Below, piece by piece: positions 25,529 to 34,070 of a stretch of DNA of 64,000 bases. The position numbers and the translations under genes were made by a program. The stretch spans positions 1 through 64,000 of the forward strand of contig JBBRYP010000012.1 of the NCBI GenBank assembly GCA_038237515.1, read 5' to 3'. Origin of the DNA: JBBQDZ01 sp038237515 (GTDB taxonomy: Bacteria > Actinomycetota > Thermoleophilia > Gaiellales > Gaiellaceae). Each line of letters begins with the position of its first letter. Positions within the stretch are counted from its first letter, which is position 1. The notes below the pieces were generated by a model. That model searched no databases. It had not been told where the DNA came from and was given only the letters and a program-made list of their open reading frames with translations.

Positions 25529-27001
25529 TCAGAAGGGGAACGGGTGCGGCTTGCTCGTGACGGTGATCCAGCGGAGGTCGGTGAACTCGTCGACGAGAGC
25601 TGTCCCGCCGAAGCGCCCGAACCCGCTGTCCTTGACGCCGCCGAAAGGCATCTGCGGCTCGTCGCCGACCGGCTGGTCGTTGACGTGGACGATGCCCGCG
25701 TCGATCCGCTGCGCGAGCTCGAGGCCACGGTCCGCGTCGCTCGTGATGATCCCCGCCGCAAGGCCGTAGGTGGTCGCGTTCGCCCGGTCGACGGCCTCGT
25801 CGGCGCTGTCGACCAGCTCGATCGCGGCGACCGGTCCGAACGTCTCGTGCTTCGCGAAGTCGGAATCCTCCGGGACGTCCCCGAGCAGCGTCGCCTGGTA
25901 GGCGGAGCCCGTCACGGCGCCGCCGGCGAGAACCTTCGCGCCCCTTCGCACGGCGTCGTCGACGCGGCTGCGGACGAGGTCGAGGGCGCTCCCGTTGATC
26001 AGCGGCCCGATGACCGTGTCGTGCTCTGCCGGGTCGCCGGTCTTGAGGCCCTTCGTCTTCTCGACCAGCTTGCCGACGAATTCGTCGGCGATTGGTCGCT
26101 CCACGATGATCTTCCGAGCGGACATGCAGATCTGCCCCTGGTGCATGAACGCGCCGAAGGCGCTCGCGTCGACGGCGTAGTCGACGTCGGCGTCGGCGAG
26201 GACGATCATCGGGTTATAGCCGCCGAGCTCGAGCACGACCCGCTTGAGCTGGCGCCCCGCCGCCTCGGCGAGATTGCGGCCGGTCGCCGTCGAGCCCGTG
26301 AAGTTGATGCGCCGCACGGCCGGGTTCTCGACGAGCTCGTCACCGATGTCCGCCGCCTCGCCCGGTGCGTGCGTGACGATGTCGAGCACGCCAGGGGGCA
26401 GGCCGGCCTCGGCGAAGATCTCGCCCCAGAGCAGCCCGCCGGCGTACGGCGAGAGCTCGGAGGGCTTGAGCACGACCGTGTTCCCGAGTGCGAGCGGCCC
26501 GGCGATCGACCTGGCCGAAAGGATCAGTGCCGCGTTCCAAGGAGCGATGGCGCCCACGACGCCGACCGGCCGGCGAAGGCCCATCGCGAACTGGCCCGAG
26601 TCGGAAGGGATCACCTCCCCGATGGGGGCGTAGGAGAGCGCGGCGGCCTGCCGGAAGAGGCCGGGGACGAAGTGGAGCTGGAACATCGAGAAGCCGAAGG
26701 CCGAGCCGGTCTCGCGAATGAGCCAGCCCGCCACCTCCTCGGTGCGGCGCTCGAGGATGTCGGCAGCCTTCAGGAAGATCCGCTGCTTCTCGGCAGGGGG
26801 CGCGTGCCGCCAGGCCGGGAACGCCGCGGCGGCGGCCTCGACCGCGCGGCGCGCGTCGGCGCGCGACCCCGCGGCGACGCGCGCCACGACCTCGCCGCTG
26901 TACGGGTCGAGGTCGTCGAAGGTGCGGCCGCCTTCGGCGTCGACCCACTCGCCGGCGATGAAGTGGCGGAAGTCGCGCGTCGCGGTCTGGGTCACGGTCA
27001 T
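25529..27001 (-). CDS. Aromatic aldehyde dehydrogenase (benzaldehyde/vanillin-type)
   Basis: A 490-residue NAD(P)-dependent aldehyde dehydrogenase. Catalytic Cys292 (GQICMSAR), general base Glu258 (LELGG), Asn156 (APWNA) and Lys179 (VLKPSE) are all present. After LELGG there is a Tyr where most ALDHs have Lys. In the operon it would oxidise an aryl aldehyde such as 4-hydroxybenzaldehyde or vanillin to the acid that PobA or PcaGH uses. GAGAGGAGAAGAGC precedes its ATG. Confidence 0.85.
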   Translation of the reverse strand: MTVTQTATRDFRHFIAGEWVDAEGGRTFDDLDPYSGEVVARVAAGSRADARRAVEAAAAAFPAWRHAPPAEKQRIFLKAADILERRTEEVAGWLIRETGSAFGFSMFQLHFVPGLFRQAAALSYAPIGEVIPSDSGQFAMGLRRPVGVVGAIAPWNAALILSARSIAGPLALGNTVVLKPSELSPYAGGLLWGEIFAEAGLPPGVLDIVTHAPGEAADIGDELVENPAVRRINFTGSTATGRNLAEAAGRQLKRVVLELGGYNPMIVLADADVDYAVDASAFGAFMHQGQICMSARKIIVERPIADEFVGKLVEKTKGLKTGDPAEHDTVIGPLINGSALDLVRSRVDDAVRRGAKVLAGGAVTGSAYQATLLGDVPEDSDFAKHETFGPVAAIELVDSADEAVDRANATTYGLAAGIITSDADRGLELAQRIDAGIVHVNDQPVGDEPQMPFGGVKDSGFGRFGGTALVDEFTDLRWITVTSKPHPFPF

Positions 27002-27020
27002 GCTCTTCTCCTCTCGGCTC

Positions 27021-28124
27021 TCACTGCATCTGCAGGACGGGCTTGATCACGCGTCCGCTCTCGGCGTCGTGCACAGCCTCCTCGATTCGATCGAAGTCGT
27101 AGAAGCGCATCATCCGGTCGACCGGGAAGCGGCCCTGCTCCCACAGGCGGACGAGTCGAGGCAGGAACGCCTGCGGGACGCTGTCGCCCTCGACGATCCC
27201 GCGAATCGTCCTGCCCCCGACGAGGATCGTGTTGACGTCGAGCAACACCTCCGTCCCGAAGGCGGGGGCGCCAATCAGGCCGCAGACGCCGGTGGGCGCC
27301 GTGCAGTCGACTGCCTGTCGGAAGACGCCGGGTAACCCGGAGGCCTCGATGCTGAAGTCGGCCCCCGCCCCCGTGACCGTTCGGATCGCCTCCGCCGCAT
27401 CCTCGACGCCCGCGTCGACGACGTGCGTCGCGCCGAACTCCCGGGCGAGCGCGAGCCGCGCCGGGTTGGGGTCGACGCCTACGATCGTCGTGCAGCCGGC
27501 GACGACACCGGCGAGCACCGCCGCGAGGCCGACGGCGCCTGTGCCGAAGACGGCGAGCGAGCTCCCGGGAGGCGCCTTCAGGGTGTTGAGAACGGCGCCG
27601 GCGCCGGTCTGGATCCCGCAGCCGAAGGGAGCCGCGATCTTCAGCGGGATCGAACTGTCGAGCTTGACGACGTTCCGCTCATTCGCCACCGAGTGGGTCG
27701 CGAAGCTCGACTGGCCGAAGAAATGCGCGTTGATCGGCTCGCCGTGCCGGGAGAGCGCGCTGGAGCCGTCGGCCGGCCGCGAGCACGCGAAGTTGTGCTC
27801 GAAGAAGCCGTGGCAGTAGGACGGGCGGCCGGTCGAGCAGGTCGGGCAGGTGCCGCACGAATGGAAGCTCATCCCGATCCGGTCGCCGGGAGCCAGCCTG
27901 GTGACAGAGGAGCCGACCTCCTGGACGACGCCTGCGCCTTCGTGCCCGAGGACGGCGGGCAGCGGCACCGGGTACCACAGATCGCGGCAGATCAGGTCCG
28001 TGTGGCAGATGCCGGCCGCGGCAACCTCGACCAGCACCTCGTCGGGCCGCAGCTCGCCGAGGTCGAGCTCCTGGACCGCGAACGGCGCGCCCTTGGTCTC
28101 GGTGACGGCGGCGGTGATTCGCAT
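27021..28124 (-). CDS. Zinc-dependent aryl-alcohol dehydrogenase (MDR family)
   Basis: A 367-residue medium-chain alcohol dehydrogenase of the aryl-alcohol (XylB-like) type. Catalytic zinc ligands Cys40, His61 and Glu62 (LGHEGAG), four structural-zinc cysteines in CGTCPTCSTGRPSYC, and FGTGAVGLAAV for NAD are seen. It should oxidise an aryl alcohol to the aldehyde for the neighbouring ALDH. Its start shares a base with the livM stop (TGATG). Confidence 0.87.
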   Translation of the reverse strand: MRITAAVTETKGAPFAVQELDLGELRPDEVLVEVAAAGICHTDLICRDLWYPVPLPAVLGHEGAGVVQEVGSSVTRLAPGDRIGMSFHSCGTCPTCSTGRPSYCHGFFEHNFACSRPADGSSALSRHGEPINAHFFGQSSFATHSVANERNVVKLDSSIPLKIAAPFGCGIQTGAGAVLNTLKAPPGSSLAVFGTGAVGLAAVLAGVVAGCTTIVGVDPNPARLALAREFGATHVVDAGVEDAAEAIRTVTGAGADFSIEASGLPGVFRQAVDCTAPTGVCGLIGAPAFGTEVLLDVNTILVGGRTIRGIVEGDSVPQAFLPRLVRLWEQGRFPVDRMMRFYDFDRIEEAVHDAESGRVIKPVLQMQ

Positions 28125-29182
28125 CACGCCTCCTTCCGCCTCGCCGATCGAACGCCGCGCAGCCGGTAGCCCACCGGCAGGAGCTGCAGGCCGTACCGCT
28201 CCTCCAGCGTCCCCCACAGGCCTCGGGGCAGGAACATCGCAAAGAGGACGGCCGCGGATCCGAGGCCGACGAGGTACCAGACACCCTGGTCGCCGAAGCG
28301 ATCCTGGATGACGAAGAAGACGATCGCTCCGACGATCGGCCCCTCAAACGTGCCCAGGCCGCCGACGAGCGACATGAAGATCATGTACGCCGTCCACTGC
28401 ACGTTGAAGTACGAGTTCGGCTGGAAGGTGATGTTCGTTGCCAACCAGAGCGCGCCGGCGGCCCCGCAGCCGACCGCGGCGAGGACGTAGATGATCCACT
28501 TGCAGCCGAGGACGCGGACTCCCAGCGAGGCGGCCGCCTCCTCGTCGTCCCGGATCGCCTGGAGCGATGCGCCGACCCGGCTCCGGAGCAGGAGGAAGAC
28601 GAGGCCGAGCAGCACGACCATTGCCCCGAGCGTCAGCCAGTAGTTGTAGTCGCGACGTTCGTGGGCGGAGAAGTCGTTCAGCGCGACGAGCGACGTGCCG
28701 GTGACGCCGCCGACGGAGCCGTCCAGGTTGACGAGCAGGTGGAAGACCTCGGCGACGACCCACATGCCGATCGCGAAGACGCCGCCTCGCAGCCGCAGCG
28801 TGAAGAGCGATGTCGGGATCGCTACCGCGCCGGCGACGAATGCCGCGAGCACGAGCGACAGGTAGACGGTGACGCCGTGCGTCGAAAGCTGGATCGCCGC
28901 GTACGCACCGATCCCGAAGAACGCCTGCTGACCGACGGAGACGAGGCCGGCGTACCCGGCGAGCGCGTTCCACATCGCCGCCAGGATCACGTAGACGAAG
29001 AGCGTCGTCAGCTTGTCCGTCGCGTTCGCGCTCAACTCGACGGGCACGGCGGCGAGCAGCGCGACGAGCGCGAGCAGCACGGTCACCGAGCCGATCGAGA
29101 GCGGCGTCCAGCGCTGGATCCGGATCTCGCTCTGCGGCGGGGCGACGACGCCGCGCCCCGCGGCATCTGAGCTCGCGCTCAT
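28124..29182 (-). CDS. Branched-chain-amino-acid-type ABC permease (LivM-like)
   Basis: A 352-residue membrane protein with about ten hydrophobic segments and the LivM signature loop (LQAIRDDEEAAASLGV). In this operon the Liv system probably imports an aromatic acid rather than amino acids, as the HAA-type transporters in other aromatic clusters do. The ATG overlaps the stop of a short repeat ORF (ATGA). Confidence 0.85.
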   Translation of the reverse strand: MSASSDAAGRGVVAPPQSEIRIQRWTPLSIGSVTVLLALVALLAAVPVELSANATDKLTTLFVYVILAAMWNALAGYAGLVSVGQQAFFGIGAYAAIQLSTHGVTVYLSLVLAAFVAGAVAIPTSLFTLRLRGGVFAIGMWVVAEVFHLLVNLDGSVGGVTGTSLVALNDFSAHERRDYNYWLTLGAMVVLLGLVFLLLRSRVGASLQAIRDDEEAAASLGVRVLGCKWIIYVLAAVGCGAAGALWLATNITFQPNSYFNVQWTAYMIFMSLVGGLGTFEGPIVGAIVFFVIQDRFGDQGVWYLVGLGSAAVLFAMFLPRGLWGTLEERYGLQLLPVGYRLRGVRSARRKEA

Positions 29183-29238
29183 ACGTGCCTCTCGCCGAGG
29201 GACGCGCAGACGTAGAGGGTCGACAGAGGGCGTCTCAC
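29179..29238 (-). repeat. Operon-junction mini-ORF cassette, short form (copy D)
   Basis: A 19-codon ORF (VRRPLSTLYVCASLG, then ERHV) between livH and livM. Its GTG overlaps the livH stop and its TGA overlaps the livM ATG. It aligns codon for codon with the short cassette at 40110-40169 and with the ends of the two long cassettes, but is the most diverged copy. It lacks the 41-codon insert. Confidence 0.75.
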
Positions 29239-30137
29239 GCCCGCTGCGCCAGGACGACGCGGGCGCCGCCGCGACCGTTGATCTCCGTGATCACGAGCCG
29301 CACGGCGAGGATCGCGAGGAAGACGACGTGCCCGGCGATGATCTGCCACTGCGGGTTCAGCTGGGCCCCGACGTTCTGGGCGACGCCGAGGACGATGCCT
29401 CCGGCGAGCGTTCCCCAGAGCGAGCCGAGACCGCCGATGACGACCGCCTCGAAGGCGAAGATCAGCTGCGGCGGCCCGCTGTAGGGGTCGAACGAGGAGC
29501 GCATCGCGAGGAAGACGCCCGCGAGGCCGGCGGTGGCGACCGCGATTCCGGCGGCGAGCGCGTAGACCGACCGGGAGTTGATCCCGACGAGCTCGGCGGT
29601 GTCCGCGTCCTCGGCCGTTGCACGGAGGGCGCGCCCGAGCGGCGTCAGGCGCAGGAGGGCGTGGAGCCCGCCGAGGACGGCCACCGCCACTCCGAAGACG
29701 ATCACGCTGAGGTGGCTGACGTAGATCTGGCTGGTGATCGTCCAGCTATCGAACGCCAGGTTCCCGATTCGCGGCCCGAGCGACCGCGTGTCGGCTCCGT
29801 ACTCCTCGAAGAGGACGTTCTGGACGACGATCGCGAGGCCGAACGTGGTGAGGAGCGGCACGAGGACGCCTGCGCGCAGGCTCCGCTCGAGCATCGTGCG
29901 CTGGAGCAGCCACCCGAGCGCGGCCATCGCCGGCAGGACGACTGCGAGCGAGACGAAGGGGTTGAGCCCGCCGTGGTCGGCCAGCAGGAGTGTGAGGAAC
30001 GCGCCGAGGATGGCGAGGTCGCCGTGGGCGAGGTTGATGATCCGCATCACGCCGAACATCAGGGAAAGCCCGCTCGCGATCAGCGCGTAGTACCCGCCGA
30101 GCAAGACCCCCTGGATGATCTGGTTCAGCCAGATCAT
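29235..30137 (-). CDS. Branched-chain-amino-acid-type ABC permease (LivH-like)
   Basis: A 300-residue LivH-family permease. LGGYYALIASGLSLMFGVMR and INLAHGDL at the N-terminus are diagnostic, and the EAA-like loop is GRALRATAEDADTAELVGIN. It pairs with the LivM-like permease. The ATG overlaps the livF stop (ATGA). Confidence 0.88.
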   Translation of the reverse strand: MIWLNQIIQGVLLGGYYALIASGLSLMFGVMRIINLAHGDLAILGAFLTLLLADHGGLNPFVSLAVVLPAMAALGWLLQRTMLERSLRAGVLVPLLTTFGLAIVVQNVLFEEYGADTRSLGPRIGNLAFDSWTITSQIYVSHLSVIVFGVAVAVLGGLHALLRLTPLGRALRATAEDADTAELVGINSRSVYALAAGIAVATAGLAGVFLAMRSSFDPYSGPPQLIFAFEAVVIGGLGSLWGTLAGGIVLGVAQNVGAQLNPQWQIIAGHVVFLAILAVRLVITEINGRGGARVVLAQRA

Positions 30138-30862
30138 GCGCCCGCTCCGACGGCTGCGCCCCGGCGCAGGCCGAAGTACGCCTCCACGATCTGCTCGCGG
30201 GTCAGCCCGCCCGCCTCGCCCTCGAGAACGATCCGCCCCTCGAGCATGCAGGCGACGCGCGTCGCGCTCGCGAGCGCCCGCGCGACGTCCTGCTCGACGA
30301 GGACGACAGTCGTCCCCTGCAATCCGATCGACGAGATCGTCTCGTAGAGCGCCTCCACGATCAACGGGGCCAGCCCGAGCGAGACCTCGTCGAGGAGCAG
30401 GAGCCTCGGGTTCGCCATCAGCGCCCGGCCGATCGCGCACATCTGCTGCTCGCCCCCGGAGAGGACCCGCGCGCGTCGCTTCGCCAGCTCGCCGAGCGCC
30501 GGGAAGAGCTCGTAGACGGCGGAGAGGCCCCAGGGGCCGCTGCGGCCGCTGCGGCCGCCCACGAGCAGGTTCTCCTGCACCGTCAGGCCGGCGAAGAGCC
30601 GCCGACCTTCCGGGACGAGCGCGATCCCCATCCGCACGCGCCGGTGGGCGGGCGTGGACGTCACGTCGACGCCGCCGAGGAGCACGCACCCGGCTGCCGG
30701 CCGGTGCGCGCCGGCGATCGCCCGCAGGAGCGTCGACTTGCCGGCGCCGTTCGCGCCGACGAGGGCGAGCGTCTCGCCCTCCTCGAGCTCCAGGCTGACC
30801 TCTCGCACCGCCTGCAACAGGCCGTACCGGACGTCGAGGCGCTCGACGGAGAGCAGGCTCAC
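30134..30862 (-). CDS. ABC transporter ATPase (LivF-like)
   Basis: A 242-residue ATPase with Walker A GANGAGKST, signature LSGGEQQM, Walker B LLLLDEVSLGL and the LVEQDV switch typical of LivF. The GTG start overlaps the stop of the long repeat ORF (GTGA). A frame open for 41 more codons upstream runs through the repeat and is not homologous. Confidence 0.88.
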   Translation of the reverse strand: MSLLSVERLDVRYGLLQAVREVSLELEEGETLALVGANGAGKSTLLRAIAGAHRPAAGCVLLGGVDVTSTPAHRRVRMGIALVPEGRRLFAGLTVQENLLVGGRSGRSGPWGLSAVYELFPALGELAKRRARVLSGGEQQMCAIGRALMANPRLLLLDEVSLGLAPLIVEALYETISSIGLQGTTVVLVEQDVARALASATRVACMLEGRIVLEGEAGGLTREQIVEAYFGLRRGAAVGAGA

Positions 30863-31041
30863 GCGCGTCCCTCGCCGGCGGCGGCTCCCGCCCGGCAGAG
30901 CCGGGCTCCGCCCCCGCCTGACGCCGCTCGCAGCACCCGGCTCTCCCGGGCCGTACAAAACGTACTGTCCCCTCCGGCCGGGCACTGCGAGCGACGCCCG
31001 AGGAACGCGCGAGCGTCGATGGTCGACACAGGGCGTCTCAT
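30859..31041 (-). repeat. Operon-junction mini-ORF cassette, long form (copy B)
   Basis: A complete 60-codon ORF between livG and livF, starting at an ATG that overlaps the livG stop (ATGA) and ending in a TGA that overlaps the livF GTG. The peptide is MRRPVSTIDARAFLG + 41 residues + EGRA. It differs from copy A mainly in the first eight codons and one Ser/Phe change. Removing the 123-bp insert leaves the same 19-codon ORF as the short copies. The insert contains GTACG-TTTT-GTAC-type and CCGGG hairpins. Confidence 0.85.
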
Positions 31042-31775
31042 GCCGCGCTTCCGAGGTACGCGTCGATGACGGCCGCGTCGGCCATGACGGCTTCAGGGGG
31101 TCCGTCCGCGATCACCCGGCCGGCATCCATGCACACGAGCCGCCCGATCACCTGCACGAGGACGTGGACTATGTGCTCGATCCACACGATCGCGATCCCG
31201 CGCTCGTGCAGGCTGCGGATCGTCGCGACGAGCTCGCTCGCTTCCGCGTCGGTAAGACCGCCGCCGATCTCGTCGAGAAGCAGGAGGACAGGATCCGTCG
31301 CGAGCGCCCGCGCGAGCTCGAGGCGCTTGCGGTCGAGGAGGCCGAGCGTCTCCGCGCGACGGTTGGCAGCGACCAGCATCCCACAGAGCTCAAGCGACTC
31401 GATGCAGCGCCGGTAGCCGTCGCGGCCGTGCTGGGCGCCGCCTGCCGAGGCCGCGACGAAGACGTTCTCGAACACGGTCAGCCCGCCGAAGGGCCGCGGC
31501 ACCTGGTGTGCCCGGGCGATGCCGCGCCGGCAGCGTGCCGCCGCCCGCAGCGGCGTGACGTCGGCGTCGCGGAAGCGGACCTTCCCGCCGGTCGCCGGTA
31601 GCGAGCCGGAGAGCACGTTGAGGAGCGTCGTCTTGCCCGCGCCGTTCGGGCCGACGATGCCGACGGCCTCACCCGCGCGCACCGCGAAGTCGACGTCCTG
31701 GAGCACGAGGAGAGCGCCGAAGCGCTTGCGGAGCCCGACCGCGGCGAGCATCGGGGTGCCGTCGGCCGGGCTCAC
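31038..31775 (-). CDS. ABC transporter ATPase (LivG-like)
   Basis: A 245-residue ATPase with Walker A GPNGAGKTT and Walker B LLLLDEIGGGL. The signature region reads LGLLDRKRLELARAL instead of LSGGQ, a deviation seen in some LivG proteins. WIEHIVHVLV carries the switch histidine. GTG start 10 bases after the binding-protein stop. Confidence 0.86.
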   Translation of the reverse strand: MSPADGTPMLAAVGLRKRFGALLVLQDVDFAVRAGEAVGIVGPNGAGKTTLLNVLSGSLPATGGKVRFRDADVTPLRAAARCRRGIARAHQVPRPFGGLTVFENVFVAASAGGAQHGRDGYRRCIESLELCGMLVAANRRAETLGLLDRKRLELARALATDPVLLLLDEIGGGLTDAEASELVATIRSLHERGIAIVWIEHIVHVLVQVIGRLVCMDAGRVIADGPPEAVMADAAVIDAYLGSAA

Positions 31776-31785
31776 GCCACGAGGC

Positions 31786-33123
31786 TCAGGGGTTGAAGGG
31801 CTTCAGCTTCGCCTGGATCGGCACCCGCTTGTCGTCGGCGTGCTCGGTGATCGCCAGGTCGAGCTTGAACTTGCCCGACTTCGCCTTCAGCCACTGATCG
31901 CCGATGATCGGCGTGTTGATGACGTTCGGCACCGGCCCCTTGCCCCAGTTGAGCTGGCCGAGCGGCGTCGCGACGTTCAGCTTTCGCATCGCGTTCGAGA
32001 CCGCGGCCTTGTTCTTCGGGTTGCCGGACTTCTTCAAAGCGGCGACCGCGACGTCGAAGAGCGCGGCGCTCGAGCCGAGGTTCTGGTTCCACTGCTTGCC
32101 GGTCGCGTGCGTGTACCCGTCGGCGAGCTGCTTGGCGCTGAGGCCGGTGAGATTCCACTTGTACGGGAACACCGGGTGCCAGTAGGCCGCCGAGGACAGG
32201 TTGTAGCCGATCGACCCGAGCGCCTCGACCTGCGAGGGAAAGAGGCCGGTCTTCGCGATCTGCGCGATCTTGACCATCCGCGTATACCCCTGCTGCGCGG
32301 CCTGACGCCAGAACGTTGCGAAGTCGGGCGGGATCGGGAAGGTGTTGAAGATCTCGCAGTGCTCGGTCTTGAACTTCGAGATCTGCGCCGAGTAGTCGGT
32401 CGTCCCGTCCTCGTAGGCGCCGGGGTCGACGATCGTGTACCCGGCCTTCGTGAGGATCGGACCGAGCGCCGAGCGGATCGCGTTGCCGTCGGCGTCGTTC
32501 GGCCACATCACGCCGACCTTCTTGTTCGTCTTGACCGCCCTCCACTGCGAGATGTAGGCGTTCGCGAAGTCCTGGACGCCGAACGAGAAGTGGAAGGTCG
32601 ACTTGAAGCCCTTCTTCGGATTGCCCTTGCGGCCGAAGAACCAGGCCTCCCACGGCTGCACGGTCGAGACGCACGGGACCCCGGAGGCTTCCGCGGCGTC
32701 GGAGACCGGGTTGTTCGTCTCCGGCGTGGACGACGAGAGAATCAGGTCCACCTTGTCCTTGTTGATCAACTCGCGGGCGAGCTGTCCCGCCCGCACCGGG
32801 TCCGACGTCGTGTCCTTGTCGACCACCTGGACGGCGTAGTGCTTGCCGCCGACCGTGAGGCCCGCCGCCAGCTTCTTCCTGGCCAGGCCGAGGATGTAGG
32901 GATCGGGCTCGCCGAAGCCGGCAAGCGGGCCGGTACGCGGGCTGATGAACCCGATCTTCAGGGTGTTCGCCGCATCGGCGTACTCCCTGACGTCGATGCT
33001 GCCGAGAGCCCGTTCCGCGAAGGCGCCGGAGAGCGCGATGCCGGCCAGACCGGCGCCACCCCGCTTCACCAGCTCACGACGCGAGATGCCTGCTTCGAGA
33101 ACCCCTTCCTGCTCGTCCGACAT
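31786..33123 (-). CDS. ABC substrate-binding protein, Liv/HAA type, Tat leader
   Basis: A 445-residue periplasmic binding protein of the Leu/Ile/Val receptor family (Peripla_BP_6). The leader SRRELVKRGG (14-23) is a twin-arginine signal followed by a hydrophobic stretch. The mature part has KIGFISPRTGPLAG and VDLILSSSTPE blocks. It is the first gene of the aromatic operon and the likely receptor for a hydroxy- or methoxy-benzoate. A good promoter lies just upstream. Confidence 0.85.
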   Translation of the reverse strand: MSDEQEGVLEAGISRRELVKRGGAGLAGIALSGAFAERALGSIDVREYADAANTLKIGFISPRTGPLAGFGEPDPYILGLARKKLAAGLTVGGKHYAVQVVDKDTTSDPVRAGQLARELINKDKVDLILSSSTPETNNPVSDAAEASGVPCVSTVQPWEAWFFGRKGNPKKGFKSTFHFSFGVQDFANAYISQWRAVKTNKKVGVMWPNDADGNAIRSALGPILTKAGYTIVDPGAYEDGTTDYSAQISKFKTEHCEIFNTFPIPPDFATFWRQAAQQGYTRMVKIAQIAKTGLFPSQVEALGSIGYNLSSAAYWHPVFPYKWNLTGLSAKQLADGYTHATGKQWNQNLGSSAALFDVAVAALKKSGNPKNKAAVSNAMRKLNVATPLGQLNWGKGPVPNVINTPIIGDQWLKAKSGKFKLDLAITEHADDKRVPIQAKLKPFNP

Positions 33124-33163
33124 CGAATGCCCTCCCTGGTGGACCGGTTACGGAACCCCCGAG

Positions 33164-33192
33164 AACCTAAGACGCGGGTGTCGACCTGTCAA
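33164..33192 (-). promoter_or_regulatory. Promoter of the aromatic-acid operon
   Basis: On the minus strand TTGACA (33192-33187) and TAGGTT (33169-33164) are separated by 17 bases, close to the sigma-70 consensus. Transcription would start about 30-40 bases before the binding-protein ATG. The IclR-type dyad lies directly upstream of the -35, as expected for an activator site. Confidence 0.6.
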
Positions 33193-33197
33193 GACGG

Positions 33198-33216
33198 TGT
33201 TCTACTATCCGGAACA
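33198..33216. promoter_or_regulatory. Putative IclR operator dyad
   Basis: TGTTC-TACTATCCG-GAACA is an inverted repeat with perfect 5-bp arms and a 9-bp spacer, placed between the divergent iclR gene and the aromatic operon. TGTTC/GAACA half-sites are common in IclR-family operators. The spacer holds TACTAT, a possible -10 for iclR, so bound regulator could block its own gene and activate the operon. Confidence 0.5.
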
Positions 33217-33269
33217 TCGGCCGCTCCACCGTCAACGGCTACTCGCAATCGCTGCAGCGGGGCCTCGCG

Positions 33270-34016
33270 GTGCTCTCGGCTTTTCGTTCCACACGCCCGC
33301 ACCTCGGTGTAAGCGAACTCGCTCGTGAGGTAGGTCTCACCCGCAGCACCGTTCACCGCTACGTCGCGACCCTCTGCTCCCTCGGGTACCTCGAGCAGGA
33401 CGGCGAGACGCGGAAGTACCGGCTCGGCCCGCGCGTGCTCGATCTCGGGTTCTCGGCGATCAACTCGATGGAGCTTCGCGAGATCTCGGCGCCGCACCTT
33501 CGGTCGCTGAGCGACGAGACCGGCCACACGGTGAACATGGCGATCCTCGACGGAGTGGACATCGTCTACGTCGAGCGCTGCCGCAGCTCACGGGCGGGCC
33601 AGCAGAACATCGACCTCGACCTGCACGTCGGCTCGCGCCTTCCGGCCTACTGCACCTCCATGGGCAAGGTGCTGCTCGCCTTCCTCCCGGACGATGAGCG
33701 GGCGAAGCGCCTCCAGGAGATCGACCTCACCCGGCGCGGCCCGAACACGATGACGGACTCGAAGACGCTGCGCGCGGAGCTTGCGCGGGTGCGTGAGGCC
33801 GGGATCGCGATCAACAACGAGGAGCTGGCGTACGGGCTCCGCTCGATCGCGATGCCGGTGCGCGGGCGCGAGGGCGCGGTCGCGGCGGCGATCAACCTCG
33901 CCGTGCACCGGTCGATGATGTCGATGGAGGAGCTCGTCGGCCGGCTGAGCCCTCCGCTGCGCCGGGCGACCGAGATGATCTCGGCCCGTGCCGGCTACCG
34001 GCCGCACGGCGTCTGA
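33270..34016 (+). CDS. IclR family transcriptional regulator (PcaR/PobR-like role)
   Basis: A 248-residue IclR protein as annotated from GTG: HTH (VSELAREVGLTRSTVHRYVATL) then the effector domain. The first helix of the family (SLQRGLAVLSAF) begins before this GTG, in the same open frame back to 33171, yet that stretch has no ATG, GTG or TTG; ATC at 33216 or CTG at 33252 would be needed. It is divergent from the aromatic operon and is its likely regulator. It ends in a hairpin shared with the convergent gene. Confidence 0.85.
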   Translation: MLSAFRSTRPHLGVSELAREVGLTRSTVHRYVATLCSLGYLEQDGETRKYRLGPRVLDLGFSAINSMELREISAPHLRSLSDETGHTVNMAILDGVDIVYVERCRSSRAGQQNIDLDLHVGSRLPAYCTSMGKVLLAFLPDDERAKRLQEIDLTRRGPNTMTDSKTLRAELARVREAGIAINNEELAYGLRSIAMPVRGREGAVAAAINLAVHRSMMSMEELVGRLSPPLRRATEMISARAGYRPHGV

Positions 34017-34054
34017 GGGGCGGGGGATGCAACGTCCCGGCCACCTCGCCCCTC
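34015..34054. terminator. Bidirectional hairpin between convergent genes
   Basis: GAGGGGCG (34015-34022) pairs perfectly with CGCCCCTC (34047-34054). It sits between the ends of the IclR gene and the convergent reductase gene, where a shared terminator is expected. No long T tract. Confidence 0.45.
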
Positions 34055-34070
34055 GTCGCGCCCGGCCCTC

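Noticed and set aside
30863..30985. In-frame N-terminal extension of the LivF-like gene (MPGRRGQY...)
   Set aside because: The same extension is open before pcaJ because both lie in the repeat cassette. It has no homology to ATPases or CoA-transferases, and the GTG overlap gives standard protein lengths.
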